Positions 57,301 to 64,000 of a DNA stretch of 64,000 bases are shown one piece after another. How positions within the stretch are numbered: the stretch's first letter is position 1; each line of letters starts with the position of its first letter. Origin of the DNA: Capra hircus. Taxonomy: Eukaryota; Chordata; Mammalia; Artiodactyla; Bovidae. The stretch is taken from the NCBI RefSeq assembly GCF_001704415.2, contig NC_030819.1, positions 39,736,575 through 39,800,574 of the forward strand, in the 5' to 3' direction. The notes below the pieces were generated by a model, which ran no database searches, had not been told where the DNA came from, and saw only the letters and a program-made list of their open reading frames with translations. A program made the translations under genes and the position numbers.

Positions 57301-57793
57301 AAAGCAGAGACATTACTTTGCCGACTAAATTCCGTCTAGTCAAGGCTATGGTTTTTTCAGTAGTCATTTATGGATGTGAGAGTTGGACTGTGAAGAAAGC
57401 TGAGCACTGAAGAATTGATGCTTTTGAACTGTGGTGTTGGAGAAGACTCTTGAGAGTCCCTTGGACTGCAAGGAGATCCAACCAGTCCATCCTAAAGAAG
57501 ACCAGTCCTGGGTGTTCATTGGAAGGACTGATGCTGAAGCTGAAACTCCAATACTTTGGCCACCTCATGGGAAGAGTTAACTCATTGGAAAAGACCCTGA
57601 TGCTGGGAGGGATAGGGGGCAGGAGGAGAAGGGGACGACAGAGGATGAGATGGCTGGATGGCATCACCATCTCGATGCACATGAGTTTGAGTGAACTCTG
57701 GGAGTTGGTGATGGCAAGGAAGGCTTGGCATGCTGTGATTTATGGGGTCACAAAGAGTCGGACAAGACAGCAACTGAACTGAACTGAACTGAT
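54372..57793 (+). mobile_element. Near-full-length BovB LINE (3.4 kb)
   Basis: The most complete BovB here. 5' UTR from GAGGAGCAACCCCACGTCC (54372) with the GGAGCAGC-rich leader; CACTGGAGAAGGGAATGGCA at about 54730; endonuclease, linker and RT; and a TGAACTGAACTGAACTGA tail at the end. It lies between a plus MIR and a minus MIR; no clear TSD is preserved (short ATTTT on both sides). Length matches a full RTE element, but the ORF is broken many times. Confidence 0.95.
54949..57782 (+). pseudogene. BovB EN-RT polyprotein, disabled
   Basis: Single ancestral ORF now in pieces. EN: Thr-Trp-Asn-Val-Arg-Ser (Asn at 54994-54996) and Glu-Leu-Lys-Trp-Thr-Gly (Glu at 55078-55080). A frameshift near 55190 follows, then Asp-Trp-Asn (Asp at 55388-55390), another shift near 55445 and Ser-Asp-His (55665-55673). 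The 253-codon linker/RT-N frame is 55773-56534. A ~17-nt deletion near 56520 follows, then motif A Phe-Leu-Asp-Tyr-Ala-Lys-Ala-Phe-Asp near 56705. A 1-nt deletion near 57005 throws the YADD codons (57009-57020) out of frame, and there is a stop at 57408. All EN catalytic positions I can place are present, so decay was by indels rather than loss of the EN active site. Cytoplasmic/nuclear retrotransposition enzyme in live relatives. Confidence 0.92.
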
Positions 57794-57795
57794 TT

Positions 57796-58018
57796 TGTAT
57801 TTCTTGTGTGCCAGACAATAAGTGCTTTATAGGTCTTATTCCATTTAACCTTCATAGTAACCTTGCTAAGTAAATAGCATTATTATCCTCATTTTACACA
57901 GGAAATTATTAAGTCCCAGGACAGCATGTCAATTTTTTCCAATATCACAGAGCTAATATGTGACAGAACATGAGTTCCAATCCCTGGTCTCAGGTACCAG
58001 AGCCTGCACTTTAACCAC
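57796..58018 (-). mobile_element. MIR SINE, reverse
   Basis: CTTGTGTGCCAGACAATAAG, TTATTATCCTCATTTTACAC, ATATCACAGAGCTAATATGT, AGAGCCTGCACTTTAACCA: reverse MIR from 3' end to tRNA part. Confidence 0.82.
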
Positions 58019-58025
58019 AGAGACT

Positions 58026-58110
58026 TGAGTGAGATGATGTATGTTCACTGGTGACATGAGCCAGACACACAGTAAATGCTTAACAAATGTTGGTTTCATT
58101 TTCTTACAAT
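58026..58110 (+). mobile_element. Possible MIR 3' end
   Basis: GTGAGATGATGTATGTTCAC and CACACAGTAAATGCTTAACAA resemble the MIR terminal 'aaatgagataatacatg...cacagtaagtgctcaataaa'. Confidence 0.5.
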
Positions 58111-58234
58111 TTCATTATGTACTGTACTTGTTAGAACATCATTTAAACACTGGATTCATTTCTAGCTACCATATTATATTATAAGAATGTATTGCCGACT
58201 AAAGTGAGGAAAAATAAATAGGATATTAAAATTC

Positions 58235-58610
58235 ACCATATATAGCCACATTGAGTGTTGGGCACATTCAGTTTGAAGGAAAAAGGACCCTGAATGTTGT
58301 ATATGATCCCAATGGAATGGAACTTGATGGGTAAATAAGATATATGAGAAGAAGTGTCTTAAAATTACCATATGTAAAGTAGATAGCCAATGGGAATTTG
58401 CTCTATGACTCTGGGAACTCAAACCTGGCTTCTGTAACAACCTAGGAGGGTAGAATGGGGAGGGAGATGGGTGGGCAATTCAAGAGGGTGGGGACATATG
58501 TATATTTATGACTGATTCATGTTGAGTTTTGGCAGAAATCACACAGTTATGTAAAGTATTTATCCTTCAATTAAAAAATAAATTAATTTTTTTTAATGAA
58601 AAAAAAAAAC
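58235..58610 (+). mobile_element. Ruminant L1 3' UTR with poly(A)
   Basis: AAAGTAGATAGCCAATGGGA, GGGAGGGAGATGGGTGGGCA, GACTGATTCATGTTGAGTTT, TTATCCTTCAATTAAAAAAT, then A11 at about 58599-58609. Low divergence: a comparatively young, strongly 5'-truncated L1. Confidence 0.9.
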
Positions 58611-58778
58611 TGAGAAACTTCTTTCTCATAAACAGAGTTGCCTAAGGGTAGATGAACTGCCTCAGGAAAAAAAATAATCGGATTGTTTCTGGAATGCAAG
58701 AAAGCCTACTACACCTGGCCTTGGTTAAATTCAGAGTCTTTGTCTAGAACTATCTTTTTATGAGATTTCTGGTTGAAT

Positions 58779-59001
58779 TGTTGATGTTGTTGTTGTTTAA
58801 TTGCTAAGTCATGTATGACTCTTTAGTGACCTCATGGACTGTAGCCTGCCAGGCTCCTCTGTCCATGGAACTTCCCAGGAAAGAATAGTGGAGTAGGTTG
58901 CCATTTCCTCCTCCAGGGGATCTTCCTGACCCAGGGATAAAATCCATTTTTCCTCCATTGGCAGGCAGATTCTTTACCACTGATCCACCAGGGAAGCCTC
59001 T
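58779..59001 (-). mobile_element. Bov-tA SINE with TSD
   Basis: TTGTTGTTGTTTAATTGCTA tail, TGCCAGGCTCCTCTGTCCAT, CCATTGGCAGGCAGATTCTT, CACCAGGGAAGCC. Flanks TTCTGGTTGAAT (58767-58778) and TCCTGGTTGAAT (59002-59013). Confidence 0.93.
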
Positions 59002-59014
59002 TCCTGGTTGAATG

Positions 59015-59231
59015 CATGTTAAGTCACTTCAGTCGTGTCAGACTCTTTATGGTCCCATGGACAGAGGAGCCTGGCAGGCTACAGTCCATGGGATTCTCCA
59101 AGCAAGAAAACTGGAGTGTTGCCATGCCCTGCTCCAGGGAATCTTCCCAACCTAGGGACTGAACTCATGTATCTTATGTCTCATGCATTGGCAGGTGGGT
59201 TCTTTACCACTAGCGCCACCTGGGAAGCCCC
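59015..59231 (-). mobile_element. Bov-tA SINE with internal micro-inversion
   Basis: Reverse Bov-tA (tail TTAAGTCACTTCAGTCGTGT, head ATTGGCAGGTGGGTTCTTTA, terminus CCTGGGAAGCCCC). 59054-59092 reads in the forward sense (GGACAGAGGAGCCTGGCAGG) while everything around it is reverse. Confidence 0.94.
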
Positions 59232-60280
59232 TTCGGTTGAATACTCGAGCTCAATTATATCACCATGTTTCCCAGTCTTTGTCAAGCTCTTCCCTAGCCC
59301 CAAATGTGAAACCCCTCAGCCACTTGTCTTAGGGGGGCCCTATCATCCTCTCATTGCCACAATCTTGGCGTCCCATCACTCTTGTAATTCATTCCCCACC
59401 GCTACATCTTTCGTCAACACTTTGCACTTGTTTGCTAGAAACTCTGATATATTATTAACCAAACTACCCCATAGCTTCACATCCTTCGCTCAGTGCCCTG
59501 ATTGTCTACTTGTCTTCAAAAATCTGACATTCCCTTGAATCAGACTTTTACCCCTTTTCACTCTCCTGTGTCAGCCCATTTTCCCCTATTCTTGTACCAC
59601 GGAGTAAAGACTTAGATTTACCTTCTTGATCTTCAGGGCTATTCCAAACAATTACTCTCTAATTCCCCACAAAGCATGTCTTCTGGTCTCCTGTCCTGTC
59701 ACTATGTCGCCTTCTGTCCATCATTGCTGTTTTTAAAAACGCCACATTTTTTGAGAGTTTTATTTTTCCCACAGTTGACTAAAGAGAATTTAATATATGC
59801 ATTGTTGAATAATCCATAAACTGTGGACTAAGCCTTTGGCTCCTTGCTTTCCATATCTCCAGGTTCTTTCTCCTCTGCTATATTTTAGAAATGTATTTTG
59901 AGATTATACCCTCTCTAGATAATTCTTACAGTGATCAATGAGTCTGACATATAGCAAGAAATATACTTGGTTAATAGATTATTCTTTTGTATTACCTTAC
60001 CCAGATTCACTGTTTGAATTTAAACTAAAGCATCTCACTTCAAATATCTCACTTCATTTATTTGATTCACATCACCCATTCTTTTCTCTTCCTCTTTACA
60101 AACTTTCCCCCTGATCCTCTGGACAGTTTCTGTCTCCCATCTGAACTTGACCTCCTTACCTAAGTGCTTTAGAGTCCATGACCCCTTTTTTCAGTTCCTT
60201 TTTATTCTTTAGTATTTTACTCTCATTTTTTGATGGTATGCCTAAAACATTCATCTTCTAGAAAGGATCAAGTCCTTCCC
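59232..60280. other. Pyrimidine-rich stretch, possible upstream L2
   Basis: C/T-rich plus strand preceding definite L2 sequence. The composition fits diverged L2, but no diagnostic block can be named. A 167-codon frame (59035-59538) begins inside the SINE and is not a gene. Confidence 0.4.
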
Positions 60281-60681
60281 ATCTTAAAACAATATCACCC
60301 CTTGAAAAAAATATTCTTCTTTAGCCACCATTTATTGGTTGCCTTTGTGGGTGAAATCTTGAAACTTCTTGGAAAAAGCTCTACAGTTTATGTTTCCATT
60401 TACTTTCATTTCTTATCCAACTCTAATCTGACTTCTGACTCCACCACTTCACTGAATCCACTTGCACTGATATCTACAATGCCTTCAATACTATCAAATC
60501 CAATGAAAAAACTGCTGTGCTCATCTTACTTCATCTTTCCATGATTATTATGCTGAGCATGCCTTCTTTACTGAAATCCTCTACCCTCTGAGCTTCTGGA
60601 TCCTTCTCTCCTAAAGTCCCTCCTTTCTCCACTTTTTCTCTTCCATCATTTTCCTGTACTCTTGTTCCTCTACCTAGATTT
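60281..60681 (+). mobile_element. L2 LINE, ORF2 region
   Basis: TGAAACTTCTTGGAAAAAGC, CAACTCTAATCTGACTTCTG, TCAAATCCAATGAAAAAACT, GTGCTCATCTTACTTCATCT match consecutive L2 ORF2 segments ('cactccaatctggcttctg', 'ccaaatccaatggacac', 'cctcatcttacttgacct'). Probably one copy with 62225-62970. Confidence 0.72.
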
Positions 60682-60693
60682 AATATATTATAT

Positions 60694-60829
60694 AGTGAAA
60701 GTGAAGTCGCTCAGTCGTGTCTGACTGTTTGCGACCCGTGGACTGTAGCCCACCAAGCTCCTCCGTCCATGGGATTCTCCAGGCCAGAATACTGGAGTGG
60801 GTTGCCATTTCCTTCTCCAAATATATTAT
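60694..60829 (-). mobile_element. BovA monomer with 12-bp TSD
   Basis: GTGAAAGTGAAGTCGCTCAG, GCCCACCAAGCTCCTCCGTC, TTGCCATTTCCTTCTCC. AATATATTATAT is duplicated exactly at 60682-60693 and 60830-60841. Confidence 0.94.
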
Positions 60830-60851
60830 ATGACCCTCCCTAAAGGACCTT

Positions 60852-61822
60852 CAGTTCAGTTTAGTGACTCAGTCATGTCTGACTCTTTGTAACCCAATGG
60901 CATGCAGTACTCCAGGCCTCCCTGTCCATCACCAACTCCCAGAGTTCACTCAAACTCATGTCCATTGAGTCAGTGATGCCATCCAACCATCTCATCCTCT
61001 GTCATCCCCTTCTCCTCCTGCCTTCAGTCTTTCCCAGTCTTTTAAATGAGTCAGTTCTTCACATCAGGTGGCCAAAGTATTGGAGTTTCAGTTTTAGCAT
61101 CAGTCCTTCCAATGAATATTCAGGACTGATTTCCTTTAGGATGGACTGGGTGGATCTCCTTGCTGTCCAAGGGACTCTCAAGAGTCTTCTCCAACAACAC
61201 AGTTCAAAAGCATCAATTCTTTGGTGCTCAGCTTTCTTTATAGTCCAACTCTCACATCCGCACATGACTAGAGGAAAAACCATAGCCTTGACTAAATGGA
61301 TCTTTGTTGGCAAAGTAATGTCTCTGCTTTTTAATATGCTGTCTAGGTAGGTCATAACTTTTCTCCAAGAAGCAAGCATCTTTTAATTTCATGGCTGCAA
61401 TCACCATATGCAGTGATTTTGGAGTCCCCCCAAATAAAGTCTGCCACTGTTTCCACAGTTTCCCCATCTATTTGCCATGAAGTGTTGGGACCAGATGCCA
61501 TGATCTTAGTTTGAGCTTTAAGCCAACTTTTTCACTCTCCTGTTTCCCTTTCATCAAGAGGCTCTTTAGTTCTTCTTCACTTTCTGCCATAAGGGTGGTG
61601 TCATCTGCATATCTGAGGTTATTGATAGACATTTCTCCTGGAAATCTTGATTCCAGCTTGTGCATCATCCAGTCCATCATTTCTCATAATGTACTCTGCA
61701 TATAAGTTAAATAAGCAGGGTGACAATATACAGCCTTGACATACTCCTTTCCCTATTTGGAACCAGTCTGTTGTTCCATGTCCAGTTTTAACTGTTGCTT
61801 CCTGATCTGCCAAATTAAAAAA
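60852..61822 (-). mobile_element. BovB LINE, 5'-truncated, with TSD
   Basis: Reverse BovB from its TTCAG tail through the thumb and palm to just before the 'LRNLYAGQEAT' segment (CTTCCTGATCTGCC). YADD codons intact (plus-strand GTCATCTGCATA near 61600-61611). Minus-strand frames: 61059-61379 (106 codons), 61468-61680, 61619-61813; a frame break lies around 61380-61465 and an insertion just upstream of YADD. TSD TAAAGGACCTT (60841-60851) and TAAAAGACCTT (61823-61833). Confidence 0.94.
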
Positions 61823-61833
61823 TAAAAGACCTT

Positions 61834-62224
61834 AGCCAAATTTAAAAATTCAGCTATCACAGGTGCACTGTTTCTCAACTTCCAGGCAAGAAATGTCAGA
61901 ATCAGAGTACTACCCTTCTGTATCAGACTGCATTGCAAACATCTTCACAGGTCTTAACCTGACTGCTTCCTAACCTCAACTTTTTATCCTTCTACTGGAA
62001 CCTTCTCTTCCTTTGCTGCCCATTTCAAGGTGTGGTTTCATGTGGTGTCGGTCAGAAATATTGAGAGTCATTATGCGTTTCTTTCTTTTTCCCACATCTA
62101 CCCTGTCACAAGATCTTCTTTCATTTGTTCAGAAACCTTTCATCAAGCACTTGTTATGTACTATGACAGAAGAAAAATGAATAAAAAGGAAATTAGACAA
62201 TAACGCAGATGTGATGTTATGAAA
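61834..62224. other. Unclassified stretch between L2 blocks
   Basis: No diagnostic repeat. Around 62120-62165 TTTCATCAAGCACTTGTTAT has an old-repeat look ('tattgagcacctactatgt'). Confidence 0.35.
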
Positions 62225-62970
62225 ATATATGTAAGCTCAGAAAGTCGGATTCAGTCTATCTGCCTAGGATCTCCAAGCCCATCTCTGTTCTCTGCTTTCC
62301 TTTTCCACAGTCACTCCTGCTTTTCTTCTACTTTTCTACAGTTGCCTCTCACTCTGTGCAGTCTGTACCCTTTAATCTGCCTTCCTCACTGTTGTCAGAG
62401 TGACCTTTATAAAATGCCATATGATCAGGTCACCGGCTGATGTTCAAATCTTAAGTGGTTCTCAAAGCTGTCATGGTGTAGTTCACAGTTCATGGCTGAA
62501 CATCCAAAGCCTTTCACATTTAGGCCCCAGACTTGTTTCCAGCCTCATCTTAGACCATTGCTTCACTTGTTTTCACATCTTCCTCAGACAGCATCTTTTT
62601 CCTGGAGCATATGAGGTTTTCTCATATCTCTGTACCTTCTCACTTATGATTACCTCTTTCTATAATTCGTCTTCCCTTCTCATGCTCACCCAGCTAATTA
62701 TCAGGAAGTCTTTCCTGATGAGCATGACTTCAAGACTCATATACCCTTCCTTTGCTCTGTTTCTTCTTTTGCATACAACTCTGATGGCAGTTATCAATTC
62801 ATTCACCAAATATTTACTGAGCACCATATATCATGCTTCAATTTATCTGCCCTTCTATCATAGCACACTGTAAGTTCCCTGGAAGGAAAGATTATATGTC
62901 ATTTTAGGTTGGAGCCCCAGAATCTAATATAAGTATATAGAGAAATGGCATGTAATAAATACATATTAAA
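62225..62970 (+). mobile_element. L2 LINE, 3' half
   Basis: TTGTCAGAGTGACCTTTATA, ATGATCAGGTCACCGGCTGA, ATCCAAAGCCTTTCACATTT, CCAGCCTCATCTTAGACCAT, AGTCTTTCCTGATGAGCATG, CACTGTAAGTTCCCTGGAAG match L2 in order. The 157-codon frame at 62400-62873 is an accident of this relic. Confidence 0.72.
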
Positions 62971-63062
62971 TGAGTAGGTACCTATCATAAGAGTCACTTA
63001 AGGAAGTACATTGCATTAATGGAATTTATTGGTAGACCCACAACTAGAGGCTAGGATCTCTG

Positions 63063-63215
63063 GTCCTAGAGCCAGGCTGTTTATATGAGTCATAGGTATT
63101 ACACACTGGCTCTGTGTCCTTGAAGAATTTAATATTCACTCCTATAAAATGTAGATAATGATGGTCTCTACCTTACAGAATTGTTAGATAGTCACATTAA
63201 CAGATATATCCACAA
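63063..63215 (+). mobile_element. MIR SINE
   Basis: CCTAGAGCCAGGCTGTTTAT, GGCTCTGTGTCCTTGAAGAA, TATAAAATGTAGATAATGAT, TACCTTACAGAATTGTTAGA match MIR blocks in order. Confidence 0.82.
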
Positions 63216-63291
63216 AATGGCCACTTCATTATTAGACATAATGCTTCAGAATGAGATATTTTGTTGATTTAGCTTATCTTCAACATTCCTT

Positions 63292-63558
63292 GGAGAAGGA
63301 AATGGCAACTTACACCTGTCTTCTTGCCTAGAGAATTCCCATGGACAGAGGGGCCTGGTGGGCTGCTGTCCACAGGGTCACACAGAGTCAGACATGACTG
63401 AAGCGACTGAGCATGCATGCATGCATTGGAGAAGGAAATGGCAACCTACTCCAGTATTCTTGCCTGGAGAATCCCAGGGACGGAGGAGCCTGGTGGGCTG
63501 CCGTCTATGGAGTCGCACAGAGTCAGGCACAACTGAAGTGATTGAGCAGCAGCAACAG
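63292..63558 (+). mobile_element. BovA2 SINE with 11-bp TSD
   Basis: Two monomers joined through a TGCATGCATGCATTGG linker (63413-63428, a small expansion of the usual TGCATTGG), ending AGCAGCAGCAACAG. CAACATTCCTT at 63281-63291 and 63559-63569 is exact. Confidence 0.95.
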
Positions 63559-63668
63559 CAACATTCCTTCAAACTCTAAGCCTCTAGGTATTTGTAATAA
63601 TCAAGTCATATATTCCACACAGTGTTTGAATATGTGGGTTATTATAATAAAAGATAACTTCCAGTTTT

Positions 63669-64000
63669 GTTGTTCAGTCACTCAGTCGTGTCTGACTCTT
63701 TGAGAGCCCATGGATTGCAGTGCACCAGGCTTCACTATCCTTCACAATCTCCTGGAGTTTGCTCAAACTCATGTCCATTGAGTTGGTGATGCCATCCAAC
63801 CATCTCATCATCTGTCACTCCCTTCTCCTCCTGCCCCTCAATCTTTCCCAGTCAGAGTCTTTTCCAGTGAGTTGGTTCTTCTCATCAGGTGGCCAAATAT
63901 TGGAGTTTCATCTTCAGCATCAGTCCTTCAATGAATACTCAGGGTTGATTTCTTTTATGATAGACTGGTTTGATCTCCTTACAGTCGAAAGGATTCTCAA
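63669..64000 (-). mobile_element. BovB LINE 3' part, runs off right edge
   Basis: TTGTTGTTCAGTCACTCAGT tail, TCCTTCACAATCTCCTGGAG, AACCATCTCATCATCTGTCA, TATGATAGACTGGTTTGATC. Continues past the window. Confidence 0.94.

Noticed and set aside
59035..59538. 167-codon plus-strand open frame
   Set aside because: Begins in a reverse Bov-tA and runs into pyrimidine-rich repeat-like DNA.
62400..62873. 157-codon plus-strand open frame
   Set aside because: Lies inside an L2 3' relic; the translation does not follow the L2 protein and has no other identity.

Overview
This window is repeat-dense, gene-free nuclear DNA from a pecoran ruminant (cattle, sheep, goat or deer type). The evidence is the combination of RTE-class BovB LINEs, tRNA-Glu-derived Bov-tA SINEs, BovA2 dimers and CHR-2 SINEs, over an older mammalian layer of L1, L2, MIR and hAT DNA elements. 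I found no host protein-coding exon, structural RNA gene, CRISPR array, operon or prokaryotic or viral gene. The only coding traces that match a known protein are decayed BovB endonuclease/reverse-transcriptase (EN/RT) frames. Family names come from recalled consensus patterns, not a database run, so boundaries are usually good to about 5-20 bases where a target-site duplication (TSD) is quoted and looser elsewhere.

Layout. 0-6 kb: a BovB running off the left edge, a Bov-tA, a BovA2 with a TSD, an L2 end and a hAT miniature element with an exact 8-bp TSD. 6-14 kb: MIRs, a (CA)n tract, a BovB flanked by an odd direct-plus-inverted duplication, L1 3' UTR, CHR-2, a second hAT element, and an L2 split by a BovA2. 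14-17 kb is repeat-poor. 17-21 kb: one old minus-strand L1 is interrupted by a BovB (itself hit by an antiparallel BovB fragment), a CHR-2 and a Bov-tA. 22.9-23.8 kb: a BovB with 5' inversion and a perfect 13-bp TSD. 24-34 kb is AT-rich and sparse, with scattered SINEs. 34-42 kb: two BovB copies, CHR-2s, a fragmented L2 and a CpG-retaining island near 37.2 kb. 42-46 kb: SINEs and a local ~124-bp duplication. 46.8-50.2 kb: a long BovB with inverted 5' end between oppositely oriented L1 ends. 52-58 kb: BovB pieces, an L1 3' end and a near-full-length but dead BovB (54.4-57.8 kb). 58-64 kb: a ruminant L1 3' UTR, two adjacent Bov-tA copies (one with an internal micro-inversion), a split L2, BovA/BovA2, and BovB running off the right edge.

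How the parts relate: nothing forms a pathway. BovB supplies EN and RT in trans; Bov-tA and BovA2 carry BovB-related 3' ends and are thought to be mobilised by it. Every BovB copy here is truncated, frameshifted or carries stops, so no autonomous element is present. The notable content is mechanistic: insertion nesting, twin-priming inversions, template-switch-like duplications and inversions, and long inverted repeats. I did not find a convincing undescribed biological system.
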